A stretch of 64,000 nucleotides of DNA from JAHEDH01 sp963745865 (GTDB lineage: Bacteria > Actinomycetota > Acidimicrobiia > Spongiisociales > ZC4RG35): positions 1 through 64,000 of the forward strand of contig CAVUYZ010000005.1 in NCBI GenBank assembly GCA_963745865.1. The letters are read 5' to 3'. Every line of letters starts with the position of its first letter. Within the stretch, counting starts at the first letter, position 1. The notes beneath the pieces are model-generated. The model had not been told where the DNA came from, ran no database searches, and worked only from the letters and a program-made list of their open reading frames with translations. The position numbers and the translations under genes were made by a program. Below, one piece after another: positions 26,052 to 34,807 of this stretch.

Positions 26052-26090
26052 ACTTCTCGGCGGTCGGTTCGTTCCATGGCCGGGAGCATA
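26048..26090 (-). promoter_or_regulatory. Leaderless promoter and 9-residue leader peptide overlapping crcB
   Basis: On the minus strand TATGCT (26085-26090) lies seven bases before an ATG at 26077 that opens MERTDRREV and stops in a TGA (26048-26050) overlapping the crcB ATG as ATGA. The crcB start itself has no -10 box at this distance. Ribosomes would load on the leader and re-initiate at crcB. Confidence 0.5.
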
Positions 26091-26133
26091 CGGCCATCGA
26101 GTCGGCGCGTCTGGCGTTCCAGCCAACCAGGGG

Positions 26134-26139
26134 TAACCT
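26134..26139 (+). promoter_or_regulatory. TANNNT -10 box of the M23 peptidase gene
   Basis: TAACCT, seven bases before the ATG at 26147. It shares the 95-base divergent region with crcB. Confidence 0.5.
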
Positions 26140-26146
26140 GGAAGCC

Positions 26147-27238
26147 ATGTCCTTCCGGTCAGTCCGTCGCCGACTGGTGTTCATCGTCTCCATCGCCCTC
26201 TTCGCATCGGTGGCCCAACTCCCGGCCTACTCCGTGACCAAGAGCCAGGTTGATGAAGCGTGTGCCAGCTCGAGCGCCCAGTACGAGGTGTACCTCGATC
26301 AGAAAGCCGCGTTCGAGTCGGCGCAGTTCGCGTGGGAGGACACGCTCGAGGAGATCGCCGCACTCGAGCATCAGCGCGAGTACATCGCCGAGTCGATCGA
26401 TCGCCGGGCGGGCCAGATCGAGTCGTCCCAGACCCAGATCGATCAACTCGCCGTGGAGCTGTACATGGACAGCGGGGGATCGAGTTCGGTCGTGCTCTTC
26501 GCGGGAAGCCTCGACCAGATCCTCGCCGGAGCCGAGTTTCTCGACGCCGCGACCGGCGACAGCATGGGCTCCCTCGACGATCTCCTTGCCGTGAGAAACG
26601 ACCTCGACCGCTTCGAGGGTGAGCTGCTGGATCTCGACGCCCAACTCGACAACATCGCAGCGGAGCAGGAGGCGATGACCGAAACCCAGCTGGCGCTGGC
26701 CGAGGCCGAACGTGCCGCATGGGATGACCTCTCCTCGGACTGCCGGGCGCTCAGACTCAAGTACGAACAAGAGCAGGCGGCTGCCCGGGCACGTGCGGCC
26801 GCTCAACAGTCGGGTCGCTCGGCCGGTGTCGGTGTGATCAACGGCTTCGCCTGTCCGTTCCCCGGTTCTTCGTTCATCGATTCGTGGGGATATCCGCGCT
26901 CGGGCGGTCGCACGCACAAGGGCGTCGACATGATGGGGCCGTGGAACGGGCAGCTCATCGCCGCCGCCAGCGGCGTCGTCTCGATTCGTCAGGGCGGGCT
27001 CGGCGGACGGACGATCTGGCTGTCGGCGGACAACGGCTACGCCTACTACTACGCCCACCTGGCGTCATATGCGGTCTCGAGCGGACAGCGGGTGACCGCC
27101 GGTCAGGTGGTCGGATACAACGGAGACTCGGGGAATGCCCGCGGCGGGGCCCCGCATCTCCACTTCGAGATACATCCGGGGGGCCGTGGCGCTGCGGCAG
27201 TCAACCCATATCCGACCGTGGCCCCGGCCTGCCGGTAG
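26147..27238 (+). CDS. Exported M23 peptidase with N-terminal coiled coil
   Basis: A 363-residue protein. A signal peptide (SIALFASVAQLPAYS) is followed by long coiled-coil segments (~residues 35-220) and a LytM/M23 domain (~235-355). The zinc ligands are seen in GRTHKGVDM and HLHFE; the Tyr-rich YAYYYAHL is typical. It resembles EnvC/RipA-like factors that cut, or activate enzymes that cut, peptidoglycan cross-bridges at division. The coiled coil usually docks to FtsEX-type proteins, which are not in this window. It is followed by the RsiG-like gene after ten bases. Confidence 0.9.
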   Translation: MSFRSVRRRLVFIVSIALFASVAQLPAYSVTKSQVDEACASSSAQYEVYLDQKAAFESAQFAWEDTLEEIAALEHQREYIAESIDRRAGQIESSQTQIDQLAVELYMDSGGSSSVVLFAGSLDQILAGAEFLDAATGDSMGSLDDLLAVRNDLDRFEGELLDLDAQLDNIAAEQEAMTETQLALAEAERAAWDDLSSDCRALRLKYEQEQAAARARAAAQQSGRSAGVGVINGFACPFPGSSFIDSWGYPRSGGRTHKGVDMMGPWNGQLIAAASGVVSIRQGGLGGRTIWLSADNGYAYYYAHLASYAVSSGQRVTAGQVVGYNGDSGNARGGAPHLHFEIHPGGRGAAAVNPYPTVAPACR

Positions 27239-27241
27239 TCT
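27236..27241 (+). promoter_or_regulatory. TANNNT -10 box of the RsiG-like gene
   Basis: TAGTCT, seven bases before the ATG at 27249; its TAG is also the stop codon of the M23 gene. The RsiG-like gene could thus be transcribed independently. Confidence 0.5.
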
Positions 27242-27248
27242 GAACGCC

Positions 27249-27782
27249 ATGCAGCAACACCGGAGACGCCTCGACCAGGTCCTCGATCCCGACTTCATGG
27301 AGGAGCTCGGAGCGCTGGACCTGGACGCATTGCGCGAGCGGCGAAGCGTCGCGGTCGAGGTCGAGAACGAACTGTCGTATTACCGCAGGCTGCTCTACGG
27401 GCGGATGGATCTGATTCGGTTCGAGCAGAAGCGGCGGGCCGGGGAGGAGAGTCGGTCTCTGGTCGATGCCCTGGTCGACATCCTCACCGATCCGGATCGG
27501 ACCGACGGTTCGGGATCGCGTGGTCAGCGGCACATCGTCACCGACCTTCCTCCGCTGCCCGACGTGGGCAAGCGCGAGATCGATGCGGTGATGGCCGACG
27601 ACGTGCTGCTCCGAACCGACGACGTCACCGATGAGGAATTGCAGCGGTCGCTCGACGCATACGAGTCGAAGGTGACCGAGATCAATGCGCAGCGCGCGAC
27701 CGCGCAACGCGTCATCGACGGCTTGACCGAGCTGATCACAGAGCGCTTCCGGGCCGAGTCGGCCGGTTCCACCGACGACTGA
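27249..27782 (+). CDS. RsiG-like anti-sigma/aerial-mycelium family protein
   Basis: A 177-residue, mostly helical, charged protein. LDALRERRSVAVEVENELSYYRRLLYGRMD matches the first helix of the c-di-GMP-binding anti-sigma factor RsiG, whose motif is E-x3-S-x2-R-x3-Q-x3-D; here E, S, R and D are kept but Gln is Tyr. The C-terminal helix pair (ELQRSLDAYESKVTEINAQRA) lacks a second motif. RsiG holds the sigma factor WhiG in a c-di-GMP-dependent manner. Ligand binding may be altered here. Start chosen by the TAGTCT box seven bases upstream. Confidence 0.75.
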   Translation: MQQHRRRLDQVLDPDFMEELGALDLDALRERRSVAVEVENELSYYRRLLYGRMDLIRFEQKRRAGEESRSLVDALVDILTDPDRTDGSGSRGQRHIVTDLPPLPDVGKREIDAVMADDVLLRTDDVTDEELQRSLDAYESKVTEINAQRATAQRVIDGLTELITERFRAESAGSTDD

Positions 27783-27789
27783 TCGTCGG

Positions 27790-28737
27790 GTGCTCGCACG
27801 GGTCGTCCGGTCGGGGGTGGCCGAATCACATCACGACGGAGCGATCGCGGTCGTCGATGTCGATGGGCGGCTGATTGCTCGCCAGGGCGACATTCACCGA
27901 GTCTTCTTCGCCCGCTCGGCGGTCAAGCCATTCCAAGCGCACATCTCCCAGTCGCTCGGCGCGGATCTCCCGCCGGAGTGGCTGGCGGTCGCCTGTGCGA
28001 GCCACGATGGCACCCGTGCGCAGGTCGGCATCGTCAGGTCGATGCTGGAGTCGGCAGGCCTGACCGAGTCGGACCTCCGATGTCCGCCGTCGTGGCCGTC
28101 TGCGACCGCCAGTCGACTGCGGGTTCTGCATGCCGGTCGGTCCGAGCCGAGGCGCATCTTTCATGACTGTTCGGGGAAGCACGCCGCCTTTCTTCGGTGC
28201 TGTCGGGCGTCGTCGTGGGATGTCAGCTCGTATCTCGATCCTGACCATCCACTTCAGGTGCGGGTTCTGGAGCTACTCGGCGAGGTGACCGGAGTGAGCG
28301 AGCCGGTCATCGGAGTCGACGGATGCGGGGCACCGACCGCCACGGTCTCGACCCTCGGGTTGGCACGGGCGTTCTCGCGTCTCGGGAATGACGGCCGGTT
28401 CGATGAGGTTTTCTCTGTCATGCACCGCTATCCACGGCTGGTCTCCGGTGTCGGCCATGCCGACGCCGAGATCGCAATCGCCACCCACTCGGCCGCCAAG
28501 TGGGGAGCCGAGGGCAATCTCGGTGTGGCCGTGCGAGGGAGAGGAGCGATCGCCGTCAAGATCTCCGATGGATCTGACCGGGCGATCGGCCCGGTGGCCG
28601 GAGCACTGCTCTCCGAGCTCGGTTGGGTCACGCCGTCGATGGGGGAGCGGCTCTCGACACGGACGAGGGTCCCGATGTCCGGTGGTGATCGGGAGGTGGG
28701 TAGCGTGGAACCGCTCGTAGACCTGGTGTACCCATGA
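27790..28737 (+). CDS. L-asparaginase II-type amidohydrolase
   Basis: A 315-residue member of the AsnII family (thermolabile asparaginase type found in rhizobia and actinobacteria), unrelated to the classical type I/II enzymes. Visible family blocks are ARSAVKPFQ, ACASHDG, HDCSGKHAAFL and GVDGCGAPT, with SGKH and CxxxH-like elements near the presumed active site. It should hydrolyse asparagine to aspartate and ammonia. GTG start at 27790, eight bases after the RsiG-like stop; the next gene overlaps by four bases. Confidence 0.85.
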   Translation: MLARVVRSGVAESHHDGAIAVVDVDGRLIARQGDIHRVFFARSAVKPFQAHISQSLGADLPPEWLAVACASHDGTRAQVGIVRSMLESAGLTESDLRCPPSWPSATASRLRVLHAGRSEPRRIFHDCSGKHAAFLRCCRASSWDVSSYLDPDHPLQVRVLELLGEVTGVSEPVIGVDGCGAPTATVSTLGLARAFSRLGNDGRFDEVFSVMHRYPRLVSGVGHADAEIAIATHSAAKWGAEGNLGVAVRGRGAIAVKISDGSDRAIGPVAGALLSELGWVTPSMGERLSTRTRVPMSGGDREVGSVEPLVDLVYP

Positions 28738-29642
28738 CCCTCCTCACCGACGCCCCGTTCGACGTGGGCGAACTCCAACCCCTGGCCCCAGCGGTCGGAC
28801 CGTTTTCGACGCTCGGATTCCTCCGCGCCGTGACGACGTTCGTGAACCAGACCCTCGAAGTGATCGGCGGCGATCGGGGCGTGATCCTCGTGACCCGGGC
28901 CGACGGGATCATTCGTATGGCCGGACACCCCGACCTCACCGACTACCACTCGCCGCTTGGCGAGTCCCTCGAGGCCCTAGCGACCCGCGTGGCCGAGGAG
29001 CGAGAGGACGGATGGGCTATCGATTTCGATTCGCTGCCGCAGGAAGCCGCCGAGCCGCTCGCCGCCGCGCTGCGTGCGGCCGGATGCGATGTGTCGCTCG
29101 AGCAGCACACTGTCTCGGCGGTCCTGACGCTTCCCGGGACGTTCGACGGCTATCTCTCGATGCTGTCGAAGAAGCAGCGGCACGAGGTGAGACGCAAGCG
29201 CCGTCGATATGAAGACGAGCTCGGAGAGATCATTCACGAGACCCACCCCGACTCGGGCTGGGCATTCGAAGAGTTCATCCGTCTCCACCGTCTCTCCGAC
29301 GGGGAGAAGGGTGACTTCATGACACCGGCGCGGGAGGAGTTCTTCCGCACGCTGATGGCGCTCGAGGGCTGGCGCATCGACGCGCTCCGTGTGCCGGGGA
29401 CCGACCGCGCCTCTGCGGCACTGTTCTCGTATTCAGACGATGACGGCGTGTATCTGTACAACTCCTCGTACGACCCTGAGCTCGCCGATGCGTCGCCGGG
29501 GATAGCGATCGTCGGGACGATGATCGAGACTGCGATCGAGGAGGGGCTCGCCCGCTTCGACTTCCTGAAAGGCGACGAGGTGTACAAGTTCCGGCTCGGA
29601 GCCGACGAGCGGCCGCTCTTTCGTCTGGAGGCCCGGGCGTGA
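28734..29642 (+). CDS. GNAT-fold acyltransferase of the FemAB/CelD (BioF2-like) type
   Basis: A 302-residue protein. The centre shows YLSMLSKKQRHEVRRKRRRYEDELGE and the C-terminal part GVYLYNSSYDPELADASPGIAIVGTMIETAIEEGLARFDFLKGDEVYKFRLG, the pattern of CelD/BioF2-like acetyltransferases (F-D-F-x-x-G-x-E-x-Y-K). They transfer acyl or aminoacyl groups to wall or polysaccharide precursors. Its position directly before mshA with ATGA-type overlap suggests co-expression. The exact substrate is unknown. Confidence 0.82.
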   Translation: MTLLTDAPFDVGELQPLAPAVGPFSTLGFLRAVTTFVNQTLEVIGGDRGVILVTRADGIIRMAGHPDLTDYHSPLGESLEALATRVAEEREDGWAIDFDSLPQEAAEPLAAALRAAGCDVSLEQHTVSAVLTLPGTFDGYLSMLSKKQRHEVRRKRRRYEDELGEIIHETHPDSGWAFEEFIRLHRLSDGEKGDFMTPAREEFFRTLMALEGWRIDALRVPGTDRASAALFSYSDDDGVYLYNSSYDPELADASPGIAIVGTMIETAIEEGLARFDFLKGDEVYKFRLGADERPLFRLEARA

Positions 29643-30902
29643 GCTCGACCGTGTACGACATCCGCCACTCCAGCAGCATCAGGCGGGTGGCGTTTATCTC
29701 GATGCACACCTCGCCACTCCTGCAGCCAGGGAGCGGGAACGCCGGCGGCATGAACGTCTATATCGACGAGCTCGCCCGCACGATGATCGATCGCGGGGTC
29801 TCCGTCGATGTCTTCACCCGGACCGCCGATCCTCGCGTCGCCGCCGATCGTCGAGGTGGCGGACGGCTACCGAGTCTTCCACGTGGATGCGGGACCGAAG
29901 GTTGCGCTTCCGATCGCAGACCTGATCGACCACGTCGATGATTTTGCACGGGAGGTCGTTGGCATCCTCGAGAGTGATCCACCGGACATCCTCCACAGTC
30001 ACTACTGGTTGAGCGGATCCGTGGGGCTGACGGTCAAGCGGAAGCTCGGGATCCCCCTCGCCAACTCCTTCCATACCCTCGGTCGGATCAAGGATCTGAC
30101 CAGGCGCTTCGACGAGAGCCCGGAGTCACACATCCGGATCGCAACCGAAGAAGAAGTGATCAGGGAGTCGGACTGCGTCGTCGCAGCAACGCCTCGCGAA
30201 GCGCAAGAGCTGATGGAGCACTACGGCGCCGACCCGACCAGGCTGTGTACGTCTCCACCCGGCATCGATCATGCACTGTTCGCTCCCGGCGACAAGGCGG
30301 AGGCTCGGGCGAGGCTCGGTTGGTCGTCGGACCCGCATGCGCTCTTCGTCGGGCGGATCCAACCATTGAAGGGAGTCGATGTCGCGCTCGAAGCGGCTGC
30401 CCTCGTTGCGGCGTCCACGCCGGGATTCCGTCTCACCGTGATCGGCGGGGCGTCTGGTCCGAGCGGTGTGGCCGAGTTGGCTGCCCTGAAGGCGAGAGCC
30501 GCGGAGCCCGATCTCGCCGGCGTCGTCGAGTTCTTCGATCCGATGCCTCACAGGGATCTCCCCGATTACTACCGGGCAGCCGATCTGCTGGTCCTGCCAT
30601 CGCGCAGCGAGTCATTCGGCCTGGTCGCCGCCGAGGCGCAGTCGTGCGGTCTTCCGGTGGTCGCGTCGAAGGTCGGTGGCCTCGAACACGTCGTCTATCA
30701 CGGCCGGTCCGGGTTACTCATCGACGGTTGGAATCCGACGGATCATGCCGCCGCCATGAGCCAGGTGCTCGCCGACTCGGAGCTCGCTGCTTCGCTGTCG
30801 GTCGGCGCCATCGAGTGGTCGGCTCGTTTCAGCTGGGAGGCAACTGCGAATCGCTTCCTCGAGTTGTACGAGGGTGCAGTGAGTCGTGCCATCGTCCACT
30901 GA
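29639..30902 (+). CDS. mshA: D-inositol-3-phosphate glycosyltransferase MshA (frame-broken)
   Basis: The first step of mycothiol synthesis: transfer of GlcNAc from UDP-GlcNAc to inositol 3-phosphate. The N-terminal part FISMHTSPLLQPG...AGGMNVYI is the MshA signature. After a +1 break at 29840-29850 the rest follows: FHVDAGPK, DILHSHYWLSG, FHTLGRIK, FVGRIQPLKGVDVA and the GT4 donor site SRSESFGLVAAEAQSCGLPVVAS. Removing one base gives RVAPIVEVADGY and a ~420-residue protein of normal length. It supports the actinobacterial origin. GTG start overlaps the acyltransferase gene. Confidence 0.9.
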
Positions 30903-31306
30903 GCTGCTCTGGTCGTCGATCCAGCCACTGGATCGACGATCCGGACTCCTCGGTGGAGTACGCAGAGCACGTCGAGGGATCCATCGCCGTGCGGATGCGC
31001 CAGGAGGCGAGAGATGCATCCACCGTCTGGTGGACGCACGGCCAGCGGAGCCTGAGAGCCGAGTTGTACGTGCTACCGACGCCCGAGCGAAATGCCGAGG
31101 CGTGCTACCGGTTGGTCCTCCATCGGAACCATTCGGCCTTTCGTTGCTGGTACGGGCTCGACGCGGACGGCGGAATCGTCCTTCGGGCGAGGATTCCGAA
31201 CGGGGACGTGACCAGTGAGGTGCTCGACCAGGTGCTCGGTGAGCTCTATGACCAGGTCGAGGCGACGTTCCCCCCATTGGTGAGACTGGCGTTCGGTCGC
31301 GAGTAG
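30886..31306 (+). CDS. YbjN-domain protein (frame-broken)
   Basis: From the GTG at 30886 the frame gives MPSSTELLWSSIQ; after one surplus C near 30925 it continues HWIDDPDSSVEYAEHVEGS to PLVRLAFGRE, a ~139-residue protein. VWWTHGQRSLRAELYVLP and CYRLVLHRNHSAFRCWYGLDADGGIVL match the YbjN/secretion-chaperone-like fold. A YbjN-like gene in the same place directly after mshA is known from mycobacteria. It overlaps mshA by 17 bases. Its function is unclear, possibly chaperone-like. Confidence 0.75.
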
Positions 31307-31620
31307 ATCGCTGGCTGCGAGGTTTTCTCGAATCGCGCGAGGAAACTTCTCCACAGCTCCTGTGGGTTTCTCGCGTCGGTTGATGTGGACAGGCCGGCTC
31401 AGGAGCCAAGAGCGTCCGATGTTGCGGTGGGGACGCGGGTCTCGCACGAATGACGGATGTCAGGCGCCCCGCCGGCTCCAAGTTCGAGCGATTTCACCGG
31501 GCTTGAACCGAGGCAGTGGCTTCGATACGTTTCCGCATGCGACGCCCGAGGTGCTTGGGCCGAGGATCATCCGTTCGGGGAAGTGCGGTGATCGACCGGC
31601 CGGGGTTCCTCGGGCGCTCG
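31307..31620. other. Convergent intergenic region without a supported gene
   Basis: A 314-base gap between two convergent genes. Its first 70 bases carry two overlapping hairpins, described separately. In the rest I see open frames in several directions but no codon pattern, family or start signal that I would defend. It includes two weak DnaA-box-like words but no other sign of an origin. Confidence 0.5.
31336..31375 (+). terminator. Long hairpin after the YbjN-like gene
   Basis: CGCGAG-AAAC-CCACAG (31336-31356 with two bulges) pairs with CTGTGG-GTTT-CTCGCG (31360-31375), a 16-pair stem with a three-base loop. An alternative stem, GTTTTCTCG (31322-31330) with CGAGGAAAC (31338-31346), would exclude it. 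Between convergent genes it most likely ends transcription, possibly in both directions. No U-tract. Confidence 0.55.
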
Positions 31621-32811
31621 CTATTCGGGGGCAGGTCCTGCGGGGATCGCCAGTCGGAAACGGGATCGACCCGCGACCCGCTGATAGTCGAGGGTCCCAC
31701 CCATGAGCCGGGCGAACTGCCGGCATATCGCCAATCCGACGCCTACCGATTCCGGACTGGCGGCGTGGCTGTGTCCTCGCCGGTAGGGCTCGAAGATCTC
31801 CTCGGTCATCTCGTCGGGGACACCGTCGCCGTCGTCTGAGACGTCGATGACGACCATCCCACCCGACCGGGAGACGTCCACGGCGACATCGCTGCCTCCG
31901 TAGCGCTCGGCATTGGTCAACAGATTGCGGAGAATCTGACGGAAACGACCGGCGTCGCCCCGTGCGATCGTGCTCGGCTGCGATCGGTTCCACGTGATGG
32001 AATCCGTGAAGCTGGCTCCGGTCTCGAGCACGCCGGTGATCTCCTCGATGACGTCGATCGGCTCGTCTGCCATCGAGAGCGAGCCGATGTCGCCCTGGGC
32101 GGTGAGGAGGAGGTCGTCGACAATCGTGCTCAGATCCTTCGCCTGCTCGAAGATCGATGTGATGATTCTGGCCGTGTCGGCTTCGGAGAGCAGTTCGGGC
32201 GATTCTGAGAGAACCTCGGCGAATCCGAGTATTCCTGTGAGCGGGGTTCGGATCTCGTGGCTGACCGATGCGAGGAAGCGCGTGCGAGCTTGCATCTCCT
32301 CGTGCATCCGGCGTTCCTCGTCCCGCTGCTCGGTGATGTCTTCGATGGTCATCACCGCTCGTGAATAGTCCGGACCGTGCGGACCGTCGGGGATCGCGAT
32401 CGTGCGCTTGGCATCGAACTTCTCTCCGCACGGGCGGGCTGCAGGGAACGTCGTCACGCTCCGGTTGTGGCCGGCCCACACCACCTCGAACTGCTCGATC
32501 CACGCCTCGAGCGCCTCCGGGTTCACGATCTCTCGGTCCACCGGGCCGGTTGCCGCGTTCTCGGGGAGGCCGATCACCTCGACGGCCGCCGGGTTGACGG
32601 CGACGTTGATGATCTTCTCGGCAGCATCGCGTATTCGCTCGATGTCTCGATCGAAATAGTCGCGGATGCTGTGGACTCCATCCACTCTGAGACCATCCAT
32701 CCATTCGACCACGCGTGTGTAGTCCTGTTCGAGGGTCGGAACGGGTGACATCTCGAAGAGATTCTCGAACCGCTGGGCGGCGCTGGTAGCGGGCGCGTGT
32801 TTCATGGACAT
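31621..32811 (-). CDS. PAS-containing soluble histidine kinase
   Basis: A 396-residue kinase without membrane helices. A divergent PAS region covers residues ~20-165; the phospho-acceptor helix has FLASVSHEIRTPLTGILGFAEVL (~185); the ATPase domain shows NLLTNAERYGG (N box), DDGDGVPDE (G1) and GVGLAICRQFARLMGG (G2). It probably senses an internal signal and phosphorylates a regulator not encoded beside it. The ATG at 32811 starts MSMKHAPATSAAQRFENLFEMS. The same frame is open into the upstream CAP gene, but that gene ends separately in another frame. Confidence 0.88.
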   Translation of the reverse strand: MSMKHAPATSAAQRFENLFEMSPVPTLEQDYTRVVEWMDGLRVDGVHSIRDYFDRDIERIRDAAEKIINVAVNPAAVEVIGLPENAATGPVDREIVNPEALEAWIEQFEVVWAGHNRSVTTFPAARPCGEKFDAKRTIAIPDGPHGPDYSRAVMTIEDITEQRDEERRMHEEMQARTRFLASVSHEIRTPLTGILGFAEVLSESPELLSEADTARIITSIFEQAKDLSTIVDDLLLTAQGDIGSLSMADEPIDVIEEITGVLETGASFTDSITWNRSQPSTIARGDAGRFRQILRNLLTNAERYGGSDVAVDVSRSGGMVVIDVSDDGDGVPDEMTEEIFEPYRRGHSHAASPESVGVGLAICRQFARLMGGTLDYQRVAGRSRFRLAIPAGPAPE

Positions 32812-32906
32812 CGTGGGCTCGGAGGGATGTGACCGTGATGAGCGTAACGCACTCGATCGCTCCTTCGGTGATGTCCCAGCGGGTCCGCCAGAGGTTCGAG
32901 TCCGCC

Positions 32907-33792
32907 TCACTCGATGGTGATCTCGACACCGTTCGACGTGACCACGGTGATCGGGGTCTGGCTGTGGTCCTCGTCCAGATAGCCGAAGATCGGTCGGAAG
33001 GCGTCGACGGAACGGTCCGCCCTGATGTTGGAGACCCGGGTGGCCGGACGGATCCCATTGGGCGGCGTCGTCCGGGTGAAGAGCGCGCCCGGCTGAGAAT
33101 CGGTCGTCTCCGGACGGCTGGTCGGTGCGGGGCCGGTCGTGGTGGTGGTCGTTGTCGTCGTGGTCGGGCCGGCGACGGGAGCGGTCGTCGTGACCGGGAC
33201 GGTGGTCGTGGTGGTCGGACTGGCAACGGGGGCGGTGGTGGTGTGTCGTCGGCGGCGGGGCGGTTGTCGGTGGGGCAGCTGTTGTTGTCGTCGTTGGAGC
33301 TGGTGCCGTTGTCGTCGTGGTCGGTGCGGGCTGGCTCGCTTTCATGAAGAGAACCGTGACGAACAACGTGCCGTCGCCGCTGCGGGCAGTCCCGACGCCG
33401 ACGCGATCGAAGTCACCGAGGATGTTCGCCCGGTGGCCGGGGGAGTTCATGAATGCCTGGTGGAGCAGTGACGGGTTCGGCCCCATGCCGACGTTCTCGC
33501 CCATTCGCGCCCATCCCGTCGTGTAGTTCGACAACTCGCCGTTGGTGCTGTGGTAGATCTGGCCCGCCGAGATCATCGCCGCAGTGTGGACCCGGGCGTC
33601 ATCGGTGAGGTCCCAGAACTCGCTCAGTGTGCCAAGACCCTGAGCCGATCGGCTCTGGTTGATCAGCGCGATGAACTCCGACTCTTCGGCCGACGCCAGT
33701 GCCGGCAGGGCGATGGCGACGACCAGCGCGGCCGCGAGTACCGCCGCGAAACACCGATTGAGAGCACTGTGAGTGGTCGTACCAACACGCAT
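32907..33792 (-). CDS. Secreted CAP/SCP-domain protein with Thr-rich tail (frame-broken)
   Basis: A signal peptide (VVAIALPALASA) precedes a CAP domain (~35-155) with FIALINQSRSAQGLGTL, ARVHTAAMI, GENVGMG and SPGHRANILGDFDRVGVG, the usual bacterial SCP motifs. A very long Thr/Pro/Ala/Val linker follows; the frame breaks inside it near 33240, after which TTTTTVPVTTTAPVAGPTT continues and a small C-terminal domain (RSVDAFRPIFGYLDEDHSQTPITVV) ends at 32907. The repeat DNA makes an indel there likely. Likely a cell-surface or secreted protein; the CAP role in bacteria is poorly known. Confidence 0.8.
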
Positions 33793-33853
33793 AGTGTTTG
33801 ATTCGGCAGTTCTGGCGAATTCTTGAGGCTCTATCGAAGGGGTCGAGTGGCCC

Positions 33854-33859
33854 TAACCT
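33854..33859 (+). promoter_or_regulatory. TANNNT -10 box of the SAM hydrolase gene
   Basis: TAACCT, six bases before the ATG at 33866; the CAP gene diverges on the other side of this 73-base region. Confidence 0.5.
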
Positions 33860-33865
33860 GACCCC

Positions 33866-34667
33866 ATGTTCATCAGCTTTCTCTCCGACTTCGGTCATGC
33901 CGACGAGTTCGTCGGCGTCGTACACGGTGTCATCGCCAAGCTCGCCCCCGACGTGCGAGTGATCGACGTCAACCACGGTATTCCACCCGGTTCGGTGCGG
34001 GCAGGAGCGCTGTCGCTCACCCGTTCCGTCCAGTATCTCCCGGACGGCGTGGTCTTGGCGGTGGTGGATCCTGGCGTCGGAACGCCGCGACGAGGGATCG
34101 CAGCGATCACAGCTGACGGCATGACGTTCGTCGGTCCCGACAACGGGCTCCTCGGACCGGCGGTGGCCACGATGGGCGGCGCCGAGCGGATCCATGAGAT
34201 CACCAATCCAGAGGCGAGGATTCCGAGTGCGGGGGCGACCTTCGCGGCCCGGGATGTATTCGCCCCTGCGGCGGCCCTGCTCGCCAGCGGCGAAGCCGCC
34301 GATCGAAGACATGGGACCGGCGGTCGAGCCGGACTCGGTGACGCCACTCCTGATCCCGCTTCCCGAGGTCGAGCCGTCGAAGGTCGTCGGCGAGGCGTGG
34401 TGGGTCGACCGATTCGGAAACGTGCAGGCGAACATCGGGCCCGAGGATCTCGCGCTGGCGGGTATCACCCAGGACGTGACCGTGACCGTTCGCATCGGGA
34501 GCACCGAGCGAGAGGTTCCGTGGGTGAACGCCTATGGCGAGGTCGAGGACGGCGAACCGCTGCTCCACGTCGACTCGAGTGGTCTCATGGCGCTCGCCGT
34601 GCGTGGCGGGTCTGCCACCGAATACTTCAGTCTTGCAACTGGGACGGCACTGACTCTGGCGGGTTGA
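33866..34667 (+). CDS. SAM hydrolase (S-adenosyl-L-methionine hydroxide adenosyltransferase; frame-broken)
   Basis: A member of the DUF62 family related to fluorinase and chlorinase. FLSDFGHADEFVGVVHGVI, DVNHGIPPGSV, VVDPGVGTPRR and GPDNGLL form the SAM-binding N-domain; the C-domain contains VDRFGNVQANI. The family splits SAM into adenosine and methionine using hydroxide. The frame breaks at 34295-34305 and one base less gives GEAPIEDMGPAVEP. Length after repair is ~267 residues, normal. ATG chosen by the TAACCT box. Confidence 0.88.
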
Positions 34668-34748
34668 GCAGGACGACCGTCTGATAGACGGCTGCGCCGG
34701 CGATCACCAGCAGCAACACCAGGGTGACGATTGCGGTCGCAGGTCGCA
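34627..34748 (-). CDS. Small single-helix membrane protein
   Basis: A 40-residue frame, MRPATAIVTLVLLLVIAGAAVYQTVVLL then a short polar tail NPPESVPSQLQD: one transmembrane helix with a cytoplasmic basic start. The last 41 bases overlap the 3' end of the SAM hydrolase gene on the other strand. It is short, but the clean hydrophobic profile and defined start argue for a real gene. Function unknown. Confidence 0.45.
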
Positions 34749-34794
34749 TTCCCTGCAGTGTATGAGCTCCGGGAGAGGCGCAGACTCCGGTCGT

Positions 34795-34800
34795 TAGGCT
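34795..34800 (+). promoter_or_regulatory. TANNNT -10 box of the Clp1-like gene
   Basis: TAGGCT, seven bases before the ATG at 34808, within the short region shared with the divergent small membrane protein gene. Confidence 0.5.
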
Positions 34801-34807
34801 GCGGACG

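Noticed and set aside
26052..26146. Fluoride riboswitch in front of crcB
   Set aside because: The short upstream region shows no sequence resembling the conserved fluoride aptamer core; a leader peptide explains the spacing better.
31347..31393. DnaA-box-like words (TTCTCCACA and TGTGGACAG) suggesting a replication origin
   Set aside because: Only two degenerate words, no AT-rich region and no dnaA, dnaN, rpmH or parAB nearby; the first word is part of a hairpin stem.
31460..33226. A 588-codon minus-strand frame across the kinase and CAP genes
   Set aside because: It is the alternative frame of two genes with clear kinase and CAP motifs and shows only Arg/Pro-rich filler.
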